Positions 9,178-20,535 of a DNA stretch of 64,000 bases are shown here, piece by piece. The notes under the pieces are model-generated. The model worked only from the letters and a program-made list of their open reading frames with translations. It did not search any database and was not told the origin of the DNA. The stretch is taken from assembly GCF_003386665.1 (NCBI RefSeq), contig NZ_QTUB01000001.1, positions 4,154,001 to 4,218,000 on the forward strand. The letters are read 5' to 3'. Every line of letters begins with the position of its first letter. Positions within the stretch are counted from its first letter, which is position 1. Both the position numbers and the translations under genes were made by a program. The stretch comes from Xenorhabdus cabanillasii (lineage in GTDB: Bacteria > Pseudomonadota > Gammaproteobacteria > Enterobacterales > Enterobacteriaceae).

Positions 9178-10764
9178 TTATTCAATATTATTCGCTGAAG
9201 AATTATTGGTTGAAGAAATAGTTTTCTGTTCAAAATGGTAACGTCCGGTCTTGAGGCTACTTGGGCCAAGGCGAGCAAATTTGAACATCAGAAACATTTC
9301 AGCGATCAGGAACAAGGTATACAGACCACAAATCAGTGCCATTGAGAAAATCAAATCACCAACACTGCGTGTCGAAGCTGCCACTGCGGTTGGCAATACT
9401 TCACCAATTGCCCAAGGCTGACGGCCATACTCTGCAACAAACCAACCAGCTTCAACCGCAATCCACGGTAATGGAATACTGAATAGCGCCGCACGCAACA
9501 ACCACTTCTGTTGACCAATGCGATTACGGATAACGCTGAAGAATGCCAGGCCGATAACCAGTAACATGATGAAACCACAAGCAACCATGATACGAAATGC
9601 AAAATAAAGCGGAGCCACACGTGGAATAGAATCTTTCGCAGCGGCTTTGATTTGCTCTTCTGTCGCGTTTGCTACCTCTGGGGTGTAACGTTTTACGAGC
9701 ATGCCGTAACCAAGGTCTTTTTTGCTTTCGTTGAATGCCTTACGTACTGCCGGATCAGTGTTACCTGCACGCAACTCTTCCAACAATTCATATGCCTTAA
9801 GTCCGTTACGGATACGTTGCTCATGCTGACTCATCAAGTCACGCAAGCCGACAACCGGAGTATCAGTAGAACGTGTAGCGATAAGGCCTAATATGTAAGG
9901 AATTTGAATGGAGTATTTGTTTTCCATCTTATCCTGATCAGGAATACCAATCAGCGTGAATGCAGCCGGAGGAGTCTGAGTATCCCACTCTGCTTCAATG
10001 GCAGCCAGTTTGGTTTTCTGCACATCCCCCATTTCATATCCAGATTCATCCCCCAGTACAATGACGGACAGGACTGCGGCAATACCGAAACTTGATGCAA
10101 TGGCAAATGAACGTTTAGCAAACGGAATATCCCGCCCTTTAAGCAAGTAATAAGCACTGATGCCCAAGACAAAAATCGCGCCTGTCACATAACCAGCAGC
10201 TACAGTATGAACAAATTTCACTTGAGCAACAGGATTCAGAACCAGATCGCTAAAGCTCACCATCTCCATACGCATGGTTTCAAAATTGAAATCAGATGCA
10301 ATCGGGTTTTGCATCCAGCCATTTGCAATTAGAATCCATAAAGCAGAGAAGTTAGAACCTAATGCAACCAACCAAGTCACAACCAAATGCTGTTTCTTAC
10401 TCAGACGATCCCAACCGAAAAAGAACAAACCAACAAATGTGGATTCAAGGAAGAAAGCCATTAAACCTTCAATGGCCAGTGGTGCACCAAAAATATCACC
10501 AACGTAATGTGAGAAATATGACCAGTTTGTTCCGAACTGGAACTCCATAGTCAAACCTGTTGCAACACCTAAGGCAAAGTTAATACCAAATAACTTACCC
10601 CAGAATTTCGTCATATCTTTGTAGATTTGTTTGCCAGACAGAACATATACCGTTTCCATAATCGCAAGCAAAAACGCCATACCGAGTGTTAATGGTACGA
10701 ATAAGAAATGGTACATAGCAGTTAAGGCAAACTGTAATCGTGACAGTTCGACAATATCAAACAT
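9178..10764 (-). CDS. cydA: cytochrome bd-I ubiquinol oxidase subunit I
   Basis: CydA carries hemes b558, b595 and d, oxidises quinol and reduces oxygen to water. The 528-residue protein is slightly longer than E. coli CydA because of an Asn/Ser-rich tail. Visible features are the heme-ligand His in YHFLFVPL (residue 19), His in [11 protein letters not shown] (about residue 186), the periplasmic Q-loop (about 250-330) and the GRQPW motif (about 447-451). An AGGAG-type ribosome site precedes the ATG. First gene of cydABX-ybgE, with a 629-base non-coding region upstream. Confidence 0.98.
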   Translation of the reverse strand: MFDIVELSRLQFALTAMYHFLFVPLTLGMAFLLAIMETVYVLSGKQIYKDMTKFWGKLFGINFALGVATGLTMEFQFGTNWSYFSHYVGDIFGAPLAIEGLMAFFLESTFVGLFFFGWDRLSKKQHLVVTWLVALGSNFSALWILIANGWMQNPIASDFNFETMRMEMVSFSDLVLNPVAQVKFVHTVAAGYVTGAIFVLGISAYYLLKGRDIPFAKRSFAIASSFGIAAVLSVIVLGDESGYEMGDVQKTKLAAIEAEWDTQTPPAAFTLIGIPDQDKMENKYSIQIPYILGLIATRSTDTPVVGLRDLMSQHEQRIRNGLKAYELLEELRAGNTDPAVRKAFNESKKDLGYGMLVKRYTPEVANATEEQIKAAAKDSIPRVAPLYFAFRIMVACGFIMLLVIGLAFFSVIRNRIGQQKWLLRAALFSIPLPWIAVEAGWFVAEYGRQPWAIGEVLPTAVAASTRSVGDLIFSMALICGLYTLFLIAEMFLMFKFARLGPSSLKTGRYHFEQKTISSTNNSSANNIE

Positions 10765-11122
10765 CTTGACTCCTTGCTCCTAGCAGGAAGACACCGACTT
10801 GCGGCAACCCAACTTTCGTAAAATGAAAGTCTCATAACTACCAGCAATAAATGCCTCAAACACAACAACAAATTATTAAGTAAATCAAAATTCAGCAGAT
10901 ACCCCAATAATATTACGCTTATATTCACACACAATAAATAGCTTTTGCATGACTAAGATTAGAATTCTCAATATAAGCCAATATTGCCGCTAATTTATGA
11001 GGTAATACCATTTATTTTAGGACAATTAAATCAAGTTTAGCGAACACATTCCACAGTAATAAATTGATTTTAATAAATTTTTTCTATTCACTGTTAATCA
11101 TTTCAGCTATTATTTCATTACG

Positions 11123-11138
11123 GTTGATTTAGTGTTAA
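11123..11138. promoter_or_regulatory. candidate ArcA box upstream of cydA
   Basis: GTTGATTTAGTGTTAA has two GTTRA half-sites spaced 11 bases apart, the layout of ArcA boxes. Another half-site, GTTAA, lies at 11093. ArcA activates cyd expression at low oxygen in E. coli. The match is by eye in AT-rich DNA. Confidence 0.4.
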
Positions 11139-11343
11139 TAATTTGTTTCCCACAATGCCGATTAATTTATTTTTTGCTGTAAAAAGCATTATAAAATTAA
11201 CTTTTCATTTTCATTATGAGAAAAATATATTTTTCTAACATTTCTAATTAAATTAATCGATTAAATAGAATTTTCTAAAATAAGTTCAGCTAAATTTTAA
11301 AATAGCTCTCCAGCCTACTGTTTATCTTATAAATGAAAATAAA

Positions 11344-11365
11344 AAGGCTGCTTTAAAGCAGCCTT
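11344..11365 (-). terminator. rho-independent terminator after sucD
   Basis: A perfect inverted repeat, AAGGCTGCTTTAAAGCAGCC plus TT, whose minus-strand transcript ends in TTTTTATTTT. It lies 28 bases beyond the sucD stop codon and ends the sdhCDAB-sucABCD cluster. Confidence 0.9.
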
Positions 11366-11393
11366 TATTCTATAAAAATAGCTTATTTGGTGA

Positions 11394-12269
11394 CTATTTG
11401 CTGGACAATAAACCTTTAACTGCATCGCCGATGTCAGCAAGGCTGCGGACAGTCTCCACCCCCGCGGATTCCAGTGCTGCGAATTTTTCATCCGCCGTAC
11501 CTTTACCACCTGCGATAATCGCCCCTGCATGCCCCATTCGCTTACCTTTAGGTGCTGTTACACCAGCAATGTAAGCTACAACAGGTTTAGTAACATGCTC
11601 TTTGATATACGCAGCTGCTTCTTCTTCTGCTGTACCACCAATTTCACCAATCATGACGATAGCTTCAGTCTGTGGATCTTCCTGGAACAGTTTCAGAATA
11701 TCAATGAAATTTGAACCCGGGATTGGGTCACCGCCGATACCAACACAAGTGGATTGACCCAATCCTGCGTCAGTTGTCTGCTTCACGGCCTCATAAGTCA
11801 AAGTCCCTGAACGAGACACAATACCTACTTTACCTGCCTTATGAATATGACCGGGCATAATACCGATCTTACATTCATCCGGAGTAATAATACCCGGACA
11901 GTTAGGGCCAATCATACGAACACCAGCCTGATCCAGTTTTACCTTAACTGTCAGCATATCCAGCGTCGGGATGCCTTCAGTAATGGTAATGATCAGTTTA
12001 ATACCTGCATCAATAGCCTCCAGAATGGAGTCTTTACAAAATGGCGCTGGCACGTAAATAACAGAAGCTGTCGCACCTGTTGCTTCAACTGCTTCACGGA
12101 CGGTATTAAAGACGGGCAGACCAAGATGCTGTGTACCACCTTTACCCGGCGTCACACCGCCAACCATTTGAGTACCGTAAGCGATCGCCTGTTCTGAATG
12201 GAAAGTACCCTGACTGCCAGTGAAACCCTGACAAATCACTTTGGTGTTTTTATCAATTAAAATAGACAT
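11394..12269 (-). CDS. sucD: succinyl-CoA synthetase alpha subunit
   Basis: The alpha subunit binds CoA and carries the phosphohistidine intermediate in the conversion of succinyl-CoA to succinate with nucleotide phosphorylation. The 291-residue protein has the CoA-binding Rossmann start ([19 protein letters not shown]), the [11 protein letters not shown] motif and the active-site His in MGHAGAI (about residue 248). Its start overlaps the last base of sucC. Length is close to E. coli (289). Confidence 0.98.
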   Translation of the reverse strand: MSILIDKNTKVICQGFTGSQGTFHSEQAIAYGTQMVGGVTPGKGGTQHLGLPVFNTVREAVEATGATASVIYVPAPFCKDSILEAIDAGIKLIITITEGIPTLDMLTVKVKLDQAGVRMIGPNCPGIITPDECKIGIMPGHIHKAGKVGIVSRSGTLTYEAVKQTTDAGLGQSTCVGIGGDPIPGSNFIDILKLFQEDPQTEAIVMIGEIGGTAEEEAAAYIKEHVTKPVVAYIAGVTAPKGKRMGHAGAIIAGGKGTADEKFAALESAGVETVRSLADIGDAVKGLLSSK

Positions 12270-13435
12270 TATTTGTTCCCCGCTGCTGCGACTGCCTGTT
12301 TAGCTGCGTCTGTCAAACTGGTTGCTGCAATGATATTCAAACCACTATCAGCCAGTTTCTTCGCACCCAGTTCAGCATTATTCCCTTCCAAACGAACGAC
12401 TACAGGTACGTGAACACCTACTTCTTCCACCGCACCAATAATACCGTCAGCAATCAGGTCACAACGGACGATCCCACCAAAGATATTTACCAAGACAGCT
12501 TTCACATTTTCATCCGACAGGATAATTTTGAACGCTTCAGTAACACGCTCTTTTGTCGCACCACCGCCTACATCAAGGAAATTAGCCGGTGCGCCACCGT
12601 GCAGCTTGACAATGTCCATGGTTCCCATCGCCAGACCAGCACCATTTACCATACAACCAATGTTGCCATCCAACGCAACATAATTCAGTTCCCATTGTGC
12701 AGCCTGAGCTTCACGTGGATCTTCCTGCGAAGGGTCGTGCATTTCACGTAGTTCAGCCTGACGGAACATAGCATTACCGTCCGCACCCAACTTCCCATCC
12801 AAACAGACAAGATCACCTTGAGTTGTAATAACCAACGGGTTAATTTCGACTAGAGCCAGGTCACGGTCAAGGAAAAGGTTTGCCAATCCGAGGAAAATTT
12901 TAGTGAATTGATTGACCTGTTTACCAGTCAGACCCAGCTTAAACGCCAGTTCACGGCCTTGGTAGGGCATAGGGCCAGCCAGTGGATCGATAATTGCTTT
13001 ATGAATCAGTTCGGGCGTTTCTTCCGCCACTTTTTCTATTTCAACGCCACCTTCGGTAGAGGCCATGAACACTACACGACGTGTACCACGGTCAACAACG
13101 GCACCGAGATACAGCTCCTTAGCAATATCGGTAGCCCCTTCTACCAGGATCTGATGGACAGGTTGCCCCTGTGCATCTGTCTGGTAAGTTACCAGTCGTT
13201 TACCCAGCCACTGTTCAGCAAAAGCACGGATATCCTCCTTGCTATTGACGACTTTCACGCCCCCGGCTTTACCGCGACCGCCAGCATGAACCTGACATTT
13301 AACGACCCAAGGGCCTGCACCAATCTTGGATGCTGCTTCTTCTGCTTCGCGCGGTGTAGTGCAAGCATAACCAGCAGGCGCTGGTAAGCCATACCGTGCA
13401 AAAAGTTGTTTTGCCTGATACTCGTGTAAATTCAT
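12269..13435 (-). CDS. sucC: succinyl-CoA synthetase beta subunit
   Basis: The beta subunit contributes the ATP-grasp nucleotide site and the succinate site. All 388 residues match the usual length, starting [20 protein letters not shown]. The ATP-grasp domain covers about residues 1-240, with [11 protein letters not shown] as the nucleotide-binding loop; the C-terminal ligase domain has IFGGIVRCD. The gene follows sucB after a 173-base gap that contains a very stable hairpin. Confidence 0.98.
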   Translation of the reverse strand: MNLHEYQAKQLFARYGLPAPAGYACTTPREAEEAASKIGAGPWVVKCQVHAGGRGKAGGVKVVNSKEDIRAFAEQWLGKRLVTYQTDAQGQPVHQILVEGATDIAKELYLGAVVDRGTRRVVFMASTEGGVEIEKVAEETPELIHKAIIDPLAGPMPYQGRELAFKLGLTGKQVNQFTKIFLGLANLFLDRDLALVEINPLVITTQGDLVCLDGKLGADGNAMFRQAELREMHDPSQEDPREAQAAQWELNYVALDGNIGCMVNGAGLAMGTMDIVKLHGGAPANFLDVGGGATKERVTEAFKIILSDENVKAVLVNIFGGIVRCDLIADGIIGAVEEVGVHVPVVVRLEGNNAELGAKKLADSGLNIIAATSLTDAAKQAVAAAGNK

Positions 13436-13501
13436 GATGTTCTATCCATAATTTAATCTAAGAAAGGTAAATTACCTTCTATTTTTTTGCTCTGGATATG
13501 A

Positions 13502-13517
13502 CCAGCCCGAAGGCTGG
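13502..13517 (-). other. stable UUCG-tetraloop hairpin between sucB and sucC
   Basis: The transcript reads CCAGCC-UUCG-GGCUGG: a six-pair GC-rich stem closed by a C(UUCG)G tetraloop, one of the most stable RNA hairpins. It has no U-run after it, so it looks like an RNA-stability or processing element rather than a full terminator, possibly tuning sucCD relative to sucAB. Confidence 0.6.
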
Positions 13518-13608
13518 CCGCATAATTTGTTACATCAGCACTTTTTACATCAACATCGTTTTACTTCAGACTGGACGGAATTTAACACCCTCCGCCCTGA
13601 TGGTGATG

Positions 13609-14826
13609 CTATACATCCAGCAACAAACGTGTTGGATCTTCCAGCATTTCTTTGATAGTCACCAGGAAGCCTACAGACTCACGCCCGTCAATCAGACGAT
13701 GGTCATAAGACAGAGCCAGATACATCATTGGAAGGATCTCAACCTGACCATTTACTGCCATTGGGCGATCTTTAATAGCGTGCATGCCAAGGATCGCACT
13801 TTGTGGTGGGTTAATGATCGGAGTAGACATCAAGGAGCCAAAAACACCACCATTGGTAATGGTGAAGTTACCGCCAGTGAGTTCTTCAACGGTCAATTTG
13901 CCGTCACGGCCTTTAATAGCCAGCTCTTTGATGTTTTTCTCAATATCAGCCATACCCAATGCATCTGCATCACGCAGTACTGGCGTCACCAGACCACGTG
14001 GTGTAGATACCGCGATGCTGATATCAAAATAGTTGTGGTAAACCACATCAGTGCCATCAATAGAAGCATTAACTTCTGGATAACGTTTCAGCGCTTCAAC
14101 AACGGCTTTCACATAGAAAGACATGAAACCCAGACGGACACCGTGACGTTTTTCAAACTCATCACCGTATTGCTTACGCAATTCCTGAATTGGCTTCATA
14201 TTGACTTCGTTAAAAGTCGTCAGCATTGCAGTGTTGTTTTTCGCTTCGAGCAGACGTTCTGCAATACGCTTACGCAAACGAGTCATTGGTACGCGTTTTT
14301 CACTGCGGTGTGGCAACTGAGATGGTTGAGCTGCTGGAGCAGATTCAGCGGGTTTAGTACTCTCTTTTTTGTTCGCAGCAATATATTTTTCTACATCTTC
14401 ACGCACAATACGGCCGCCTACACCACTGCCTTTAATCGCAGTAGGATCTAAATCATGCTCTGCAATCAAACGACGAACTGCCGGGCTCAGTGCATCATTG
14501 CTTTCTTCTTCCAAAGAAGCTGTCTGACGCTGTGCTGGTGTTGCTTCTGTTTGTTCTTTCACCATAGCAGGCATACCAGTACTGTCACTCAGGCTAATAC
14601 GGCCAAGCAGTTGCTTAGACAGTACAGTGGCTCCTTCGTCTTCCAGAATAGATTCCAGAATACCCGCTTCACTTGCCGGTACTTCTAAAATCACTTTGTC
14701 TGTTTCGATTTCAACCAGAATGTCATCACGCTCTACGGTATCACCTGGTTTTTTATGCCATGTCGCAACAGTGGCATCCGCAACAGATTCAGGAAGGTCT
14801 GGAACCAGAATTTCTACGCTACTCAT
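13609..14826 (-). CDS. sucB: 2-oxoglutarate dehydrogenase E2, dihydrolipoamide succinyltransferase
   Basis: SucB is the core of the 2-oxoglutarate dehydrogenase complex and transfers succinyl groups to CoA. Domains in its 405 residues: an N-terminal lipoyl domain (about 1-80) with the lipoylated Lys in [11 protein letters not shown], a flexible linker, the peripheral subunit-binding domain (about 110-150, [15 protein letters not shown]...[14 protein letters not shown]) and the C-terminal acyltransferase domain with the catalytic HxxxDG motif (DHRLIDGRE, about 375). It lies 13 bases after sucA. Confidence 0.98.
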   Translation of the reverse strand: MSSVEILVPDLPESVADATVATWHKKPGDTVERDDILVEIETDKVILEVPASEAGILESILEDEGATVLSKQLLGRISLSDSTGMPAMVKEQTEATPAQRQTASLEEESNDALSPAVRRLIAEHDLDPTAIKGSGVGGRIVREDVEKYIAANKKESTKPAESAPAAQPSQLPHRSEKRVPMTRLRKRIAERLLEAKNNTAMLTTFNEVNMKPIQELRKQYGDEFEKRHGVRLGFMSFYVKAVVEALKRYPEVNASIDGTDVVYHNYFDISIAVSTPRGLVTPVLRDADALGMADIEKNIKELAIKGRDGKLTVEELTGGNFTITNGGVFGSLMSTPIINPPQSAILGMHAIKDRPMAVNGQVEILPMMYLALSYDHRLIDGRESVGFLVTIKEMLEDPTRLLLDV

Positions 14827-14839
14827 TTTCTATCCTTAT

Positions 14840-17647
14840 TTATTCAACGTTCAGTGCGTCATTAACCAGAGCTTGCTGCTGCTGCTGGTGAACAGATGTA
14901 TAGCCCACAGCCGGGGAAGCAGAAGCCGGACGCCCTGCATAACGTAAAGAAGCCCCAAATGGGATCGCTTCACGGAAATTATGTTGACTGCAATACCAAG
15001 CCCCTTGATTCAATGGCTCTTCCTGACACCAGACAAAATCATGCACATGTGCATACTGCTCAAGTAAGGTCTGCATGTCCTGACGTGGGAATGGATACAG
15101 TTGTTCAATACGCACAATGGCGACGTCGGTCTGCTCGTTCTTACGACGTTGTTCCAGCAGATCGTAATAAACTTTACCGGAGCAAAGTACAACGCGTTTC
15201 ACACCTTTTGGATCCAACGCATCAACTTCACCAATCACTGTTTCAAATTTACCGTTAGCCAATTCATCCAGGCTGGATACTGCCAATGGATGACGTAACA
15301 ACGACTTAGGTGACATGACTATCAGAGGACGACGCATACCACGCAATGCCTGACGACGCAGCATGTGGTAAATCTGAGCCGGAGTTGATGGCACACAAAC
15401 CTGCATGTTCTGTTCTGCACACAATTGCAGGTAACGTTCCAGACGTGCTGATGAGTGTTCAGGGCCTTGTCCTTCGTAGCCATGTGGCAACAACATGACC
15501 AGACCACACATACGACCCCATTTTTGTTCACCAGAACTGATGAACTGATCAATCACAACCTGTGCTACGTTAGCAAAATCACCAAACTGGGCTTCCCAGA
15601 TAGTTAATGTACGAGGCTCTGTCGTTGCATAACCATATTCAAATGCCAGTACAGCTTCTTCTGACAGGACTGAATCCCATACGTTAAATACACCCTGACC
15701 GTTGTGAACATTCGCCAGAGGGACATAAACAGAAGCATTAGCCTGATTGTGGACAACAGCATGGCGGTGGAAGAATGTGCCACGGCCAGCGTCTTCACCA
15801 GACAAACGAACTGGAATACCTTCATCAACCAAGGTTGCATAAGCCAGTGTTTCCGCTCCACCCCAGTCAAACAATTTGTTGCCGTTGGCCATGTCTGCAC
15901 GATCAGCATAGATTTTTGCAACACGAGAGTGCATTTCCACTTCGGCAGGAATGGTACTAATGCGTTTGCCAAGATCTTGCAGACGCTTCATATCCATTTT
16001 ATGTGGATACTCTTCATCCCATTCGTGATTCAGGTAAGGTTCCCATGTAAACGAATGCAATCCCATTGGACGCCATTCATCTACAACACATTCACCATGA
16101 TCCAATGCATCACGATATAAGTTAACCATTTCAGTTACATCGTTAGGCGATAGCAGACCTTCTGCAATGAGTTTGTCCGCATAGATCTTACGTGGAGTCG
16201 GATGTTTCTTAATTTTCTGATACATCAGTGGCTGAGTTGCACTTGGCTCATCAGCTTCGTTATGACCGTGACGACGGTAACAAACCAGATCAATCATCAC
16301 GTCACGTTTAAAGGTATTACGGAAATCCAGAGCCAGGCGGGTAACAAAGGCGACAGCTTCCGGGTCATCAGCATTAACGTGGAAAATCGGAGCCTGAACC
16401 ATTTTCACAACATCAGTACAATATTGCGTTGAACGGGCATCTTTCGGGTTGGAAGTAGTAAAACCAATCTGGTTGTTAACCACAATGCGAACAGTGCCAC
16501 CAACTTCATAACCGCGAGCCTGAGACATGTTCAGTGTTTCCTGAACAATCCCCTGCCCTGTTACTGCTGCGTCACCATGAATGGTTATCGGCAACACCAT
16601 GTTGCTCTGGCCTTCATCAAGACGGTCACGGCGAGCACGTACTGAACCAATAACGACAGGACTGACAATTTCAAGATGAGATGGGTTGAATGCCAACGCT
16701 AAGTGTACTAAACCGCCTTCGGTTTCGAAATCAGAGGAAAAACCCTGATGATACTTCACATCACCTGTTCCGAGATGTTCTTTATGTTTCCCGGCAAATT
16801 CATCAAACAGATCAGCTGGTTTTTTACCTAAGATATTAATAAGGACATTGAGACGACCACGGTGAGCCATGCCAAGTACAACTTCGCGTGTATCTTGCTT
16901 ACCTGCATGACGGATCAAATCCTTCAGCATTGGAACTAGTGCATCACCGCCTTCCAGAGAAAAACGTTTCGCTCCTGGAAACTTAGCCCCCAGATAACGT
17001 TCAAGACCTTCTGCCGCAGTTAACTCCGCCAGAAAGCGACGTTTTTCATCTGCGCTGAATTGTGAGCTTACAGAGACAGATTCCAGACGCTGCTGGATCC
17101 AGCGTTTTTCTTCTGTATTGGTGATATGCATATATTCCGCACCAATAGAGCCGCAATAAATGCGTTTCAGTGCATCATACAAATCCGCCAATTTCATTGT
17201 CTCTTTGCCGCTAGCAAATGAGCCTACATTAAACGTTTCTTCAAAATCAGCTTTTGTTAAATTATGGAAAGCAGGATCGAGATCCGATACAGGTTCCTGT
17301 TTCCATAATCCCAATGGATCAAGATTCGCATGTTGATGACCGCGGAAGCGGAATGCGTTGATAAGCTGCAAAACCTTAACTTGTTTTGCATCCATTGCTG
17401 GATCGCTGACTGAAGTGTGGTAACGAGTGGCATCCTTTGCCAGACGACGGAAGTAATCACGTGTCTGTGAGTGAAGTTGTTCCCCGTGAAGTCCTGCATC
17501 CGATAATTGTTGGAAAATTTCTCTCCAACCTGCATCAACAGAATTAGGATCGGTTATATAGTCTTCATAGATTTGCTCTATATAAGACTGGTTTGCACCA
17601 GCCAGAAAGCTTGAGTCCAGCCAGTCCTTCATTGCACCGTTCTGCAT
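14840..17647 (-). CDS. sucA: 2-oxoglutarate dehydrogenase E1
   Basis: SucA is the thiamine-diphosphate-dependent decarboxylase of the 2-oxoglutarate dehydrogenase complex. The 935 residues match E. coli in length and from the first residues on (MQNGAMKDWLDSSFLAGANQSYIEQIYEDY). The thiamine-binding region contains GMAHRGRLNVL and the GDAAVTGQGIVQETLNM motif; the C-terminal half has the transketolase-like domain (SGEDAGRGTFFHRH). The start follows AAGGGA. It is separated from sdhB by 367 bases holding a long perfect hairpin. Confidence 0.98.
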   Translation of the reverse strand: MQNGAMKDWLDSSFLAGANQSYIEQIYEDYITDPNSVDAGWREIFQQLSDAGLHGEQLHSQTRDYFRRLAKDATRYHTSVSDPAMDAKQVKVLQLINAFRFRGHQHANLDPLGLWKQEPVSDLDPAFHNLTKADFEETFNVGSFASGKETMKLADLYDALKRIYCGSIGAEYMHITNTEEKRWIQQRLESVSVSSQFSADEKRRFLAELTAAEGLERYLGAKFPGAKRFSLEGGDALVPMLKDLIRHAGKQDTREVVLGMAHRGRLNVLINILGKKPADLFDEFAGKHKEHLGTGDVKYHQGFSSDFETEGGLVHLALAFNPSHLEIVSPVVIGSVRARRDRLDEGQSNMVLPITIHGDAAVTGQGIVQETLNMSQARGYEVGGTVRIVVNNQIGFTTSNPKDARSTQYCTDVVKMVQAPIFHVNADDPEAVAFVTRLALDFRNTFKRDVMIDLVCYRRHGHNEADEPSATQPLMYQKIKKHPTPRKIYADKLIAEGLLSPNDVTEMVNLYRDALDHGECVVDEWRPMGLHSFTWEPYLNHEWDEEYPHKMDMKRLQDLGKRISTIPAEVEMHSRVAKIYADRADMANGNKLFDWGGAETLAYATLVDEGIPVRLSGEDAGRGTFFHRHAVVHNQANASVYVPLANVHNGQGVFNVWDSVLSEEAVLAFEYGYATTEPRTLTIWEAQFGDFANVAQVVIDQFISSGEQKWGRMCGLVMLLPHGYEGQGPEHSSARLERYLQLCAEQNMQVCVPSTPAQIYHMLRRQALRGMRRPLIVMSPKSLLRHPLAVSSLDELANGKFETVIGEVDALDPKGVKRVVLCSGKVYYDLLEQRRKNEQTDVAIVRIEQLYPFPRQDMQTLLEQYAHVHDFVWCQEEPLNQGAWYCSQHNFREAIPFGASLRYAGRPASASPAVGYTSVHQQQQQALVNDALNVE

Positions 17648-18014
17648 TGTGATCCCTTAAGCTTTAAAAGCTTTAGTTTTCGCCGTGGTTAACAAATACC
17701 GCTTTATTAATAAGCGGGGTTGATAAAAGGTTCATTTGGACGTGCTTAATGCATGTTCTTTATTTGGGTTATCCTACCCTTCAAGGAACCTTTAAAAACT
17801 GAGAGGCAGTTTTTAAAGGTTCCTTATTCCAATAACATGCGCCGTCATTAGCAGCAGGCAATTTATCATCTTTCATTCTTTATGCCCTCCACTGGTTTGA
17901 TATTTATTTCAAAATTGTGGAGGGCTACCTTATATGCATTATTTACACACAGTTTATGTGTTATTTATGCACTATCTATACATTGTCAGTATATTTAATT
18001 AAGTAATATTTTAA
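17648..18014. other. non-coding region between sdhB and sucA
   Basis: 367 bases without a gene. It holds the 19-base-pair perfect inverted repeat at 17783-17825, a small palindrome at 17659-17673 (AAGCTTT-A-AAAGCTT) next to the sucA ribosome site, and an AT-rich stretch with two TTAATTAA words near 17995-18018. E. coli has a separate suc promoter here, so a promoter is likely; none is obvious by eye. Confidence 0.5.
17783..17825. repeat. perfect 19-bp inverted repeat, 5-base loop
   Basis: AAGGAACCTTTAAAAACTG (17783-17801) and its exact complement (17807-17825) flank AGAGG. In the sdh-suc transcript this forms a 19-pair hairpin. It lacks a U-run on either strand, so it is more likely an RNase III/processing or attenuation structure between sdhB and sucA than a classical terminator. 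A cruciform or protein site is also possible. Confidence 0.85.
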
Positions 18015-18731
18015 TTAAGCACTATGTCTTAATAACATCGACTTAATATGCCCAATCGCTTTTGTCGGGTTAAGACCTTTAGGACACACACTGACGCAGT
18101 TCATAATCCCATGGCAACGGAAGACACTGAAAGCATCATTCAGTCCATCCAATCGGGATGAGGTTTCAGTATCACGGCTATCAATCAGAAAACGATATGC
18201 AGCTAAGAGACCTGCTGGTCCAATAAATTTATCCGGGTTCCACCAGAATGACGGGCATGACGTCGAACAGCAGGCACACAAGATACATTCATAAAGACCA
18301 TCCAATTTTGCACGTTGTTCCGGTGATTGCAGATGTTCACGCGCAGGTGGATTTTTACCGTCATTGAGCAAATAAGGACGGATTTTTTCATATTGCGCGT
18401 AAAACTGCCCCATATCAACAACCAGGTCACGAATAACTGGCAAACCAGGCAGCGGACGAATAACAATTTTCTTGTTACCACGGCGTAATGCTGAAACAGG
18501 TGTAATACAAGCCAGCCCGTTTTTACCATTCATATTCAGACCGTCAGAACCACATACACCTTCACGGCACGAACGGCGGAATGACAACGTTGGATCTTGT
18601 TCCTTCAACTGGATAAGCGCATCCAGCAGCATCATGTCACGCCCTTCTTCAGCTTCCAGCGTGTAATCTTGCATACGGGGTGCGTTGTCTACATCCGGAT
18701 TATAACGATAAATTGAGAATTCAAGTTTCAT
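18015..18731 (-). CDS. sdhB: succinate dehydrogenase iron-sulfur subunit
   Basis: SdhB passes electrons from the flavoprotein to ubiquinone through three iron-sulfur clusters. In its 238 residues the cluster cysteines are visible: the [2Fe-2S] site in SCREGVCGSDGLNMNG (about 55-70) and the two C-terminal cluster sites in CILCACCSTSCPSFWW (about 149-164) and CHGIMNCVSVCPKGLNP (about 206-222). It has the family length and follows sdhA after 37 bases. Confidence 0.98.
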   Translation of the reverse strand: MKLEFSIYRYNPDVDNAPRMQDYTLEAEEGRDMMLLDALIQLKEQDPTLSFRRSCREGVCGSDGLNMNGKNGLACITPVSALRRGNKKIVIRPLPGLPVIRDLVVDMGQFYAQYEKIRPYLLNDGKNPPAREHLQSPEQRAKLDGLYECILCACCSTSCPSFWWNPDKFIGPAGLLAAYRFLIDSRDTETSSRLDGLNDAFSVFRCHGIMNCVSVCPKGLNPTKAIGHIKSMLLRHSA

Positions 18732-18768
18732 AATCTATTTCTCCGCAACTGGAACATCAACAACGCAA

Positions 18769-20535
18769 TTAGTAAGAACGCACTTTCGGCGGGAAGGCTT
18801 CACGCAATTTTGGCTGCATGTTAACTTCACGACGGGTCATGCTCTCAGTCTGCGGTAAATACAAGCTATGGCACAGCCAATTTGCATCATCACGCTCTGG
18901 ATAATCGAAACGGCTATGCGCTCCACGACTTTCTGTACGGAAATTTGCAGCTACAGCAGTCGAATAAGCGGTTTCCATCAGGTTGTCCAATTCCAGACAT
19001 TCGATACGCTGGGTATTGAATTCTGATGATGTATCATCCAAACGGGCATTTTGCAGGCGCTCACGGATGACTTTTAATTCATCTAATCCTCTCGCCATTG
19101 CATCACCTTCACGGAATACAGAGAAATTGTGCTGCATACAAGCCTGCAATGCTTTACGGATTTCAACTGGATCCTCGCCTGAACGGGTATTGTTCCAACG
19201 GTTCAGACGTTGCAGTGCTGCATCAACATCAGACTCGCTGGCATCACGGCTGGTTCCCTGCTCCATCAGACACTCTTTCAGGTGCAAACCAGCAGAACGG
19301 CCAAAGACCACCAAATCCAGTAATGAATTACCACCTAAACGGTTCGCACCATGAACAGATACACAAGCGATTTCACCCACAGCAAATAAGCCCGGAATGA
19401 TAACATCTTCGCCTTTCTCATTAATAGTCAGTGCCTGACCAGTAATTTTAGTTGGAATTCCGCCCATCATATAGTGGCAGGTTGGGATCACCGGAATCGG
19501 CTCTTTTACAGGGTCTACGTGGGCAAAAGTACGGGACAGTTCAAGGATACCCGGCAGGCGGGATTCCAGAACCTCTTTACCCAAGTGATCCAGCTTCAAT
19601 TTCACGTGAGGTCCCCATGGACCTTCACAACCGCGACCTTCACGGATTTCGATCATCATAGACCGTGCAACCACATCGCGACCAGCCAGATCTTTAGCAT
19701 TTGGTGCATAACGCTCCATAAAGCGTTCACCATCTTTATTCAGCAGATAACCACCTTCACCACGGCAACCTTCTGTCACCAATACACCAGCACCCGCAAT
19801 TCCTGTCGGATGGAATTGCCACATTTCCATATCCTGAACAGGAACATCAGCACGCAACGCCATACCAACACCATCCCCAGTATTGATATGCGCATTAGTC
19901 GTAGATTGGAAAATACGGCCTGCACCGCCCGTTGCGAGAATTGTTGCTTTGGCTTTGAAATAGACAACTTCACCTGTTTCAATACAGATGGCTGTACAGC
20001 CAACAATAGCACCATCTTGGTTTTTTACCAGATCCAGAGAATACCACTCAGAGAAAATGGTCGTGTGGTTCTTCAGGTTTTGCTGATACAGGGTATGAAG
20101 TAATGCGTGACCGGTACGGTCAGCAGCAGCAGCAGTGCGGGCAGCCTGCTCACCGCCAAAATTTCTGGATTGCCCACCAAATGGGCGCTGATAGATACGT
20201 CCATCATCCAGGCGTGAGAATGGCAACCCCATATGTTCCAGTTCCAAAATCGCTTCAGGGCCGGTTTTACACATGTATTCGATGGCATCCTGGTCACCGA
20301 TATAGTCGGAGCCTTTTACCGTGTCATACATATGCCATTCCCAGTTATCATCATGAGAGTTACCCAGAGCAACGGTAATGCCACCCTGTGCTGAAACTGT
20401 ATGGGAGCGGGTCGGAAAAACCTTAGAAATCAGGGCACAAGACAAGCCCATTTGTGAAATTTGCAGTGCAGCACGCATACCTGCGCCGCCAGCACCAATA
20501 ACAACAGCGTCAAACTCTCTTACTGGCAGTTTCAT
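18769..20535 (-). CDS. sdhA: succinate dehydrogenase flavoprotein subunit
   Basis: SdhA oxidises succinate to fumarate with covalently bound FAD. All 588 residues match the E. coli length. It shows the dinucleotide-binding motif [11 protein letters not shown] near the N-terminus, the FAD-linking His in [11 protein letters not shown] (about residue 45), and the substrate-binding HPTG and Arg-containing active-site segments ([29 protein letters not shown]). It lies immediately before sdhD's stop (no gap). Confidence 0.98.
   Translation of the reverse strand: MKLPVREFDAVVIGAGGAGMRAALQISQMGLSCALISKVFPTRSHTVSAQGGITVALGNSHDDNWEWHMYDTVKGSDYIGDQDAIEYMCKTGPEAILELEHMGLPFSRLDDGRIYQRPFGGQSRNFGGEQAARTAAAADRTGHALLHTLYQQNLKNHTTIFSEWYSLDLVKNQDGAIVGCTAICIETGEVVYFKAKATILATGGAGRIFQSTTNAHINTGDGVGMALRADVPVQDMEMWQFHPTGIAGAGVLVTEGCRGEGGYLLNKDGERFMERYAPNAKDLAGRDVVARSMMIEIREGRGCEGPWGPHVKLKLDHLGKEVLESRLPGILELSRTFAHVDPVKEPIPVIPTCHYMMGGIPTKITGQALTINEKGEDVIIPGLFAVGEIACVSVHGANRLGGNSLLDLVVFGRSAGLHLKECLMEQGTSRDASESDVDAALQRLNRWNNTRSGEDPVEIRKALQACMQHNFSVFREGDAMARGLDELKVIRERLQNARLDDTSSEFNTQRIECLELDNLMETAYSTAVAANFRTESRGAHSRFDYPERDDANWLCHSLYLPQTESMTRREVNMQPKLREAFPPKVRSY

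Larger units (their letters stand above)
10765..11393. other. non-coding region between sucD and cydA
   Basis: A strongly AT-rich 629-base gap with no convincing gene. It holds the terminator of the suc operon at its right end, an ArcA-like site near 11123, and presumably the cydA promoter and a long leader. E. coli cydAB also has a long, ArcA- and FNR-controlled upstream region. No recognisable FNR palindrome was found. Confidence 0.6.

Noticed and set aside
13498..14451. 317-codon plus-strand frame opposite sucB
   Set aside because: Antisense to the strongly conserved SucB; composition rich in Thr, Asn and His as expected of a shadow frame.
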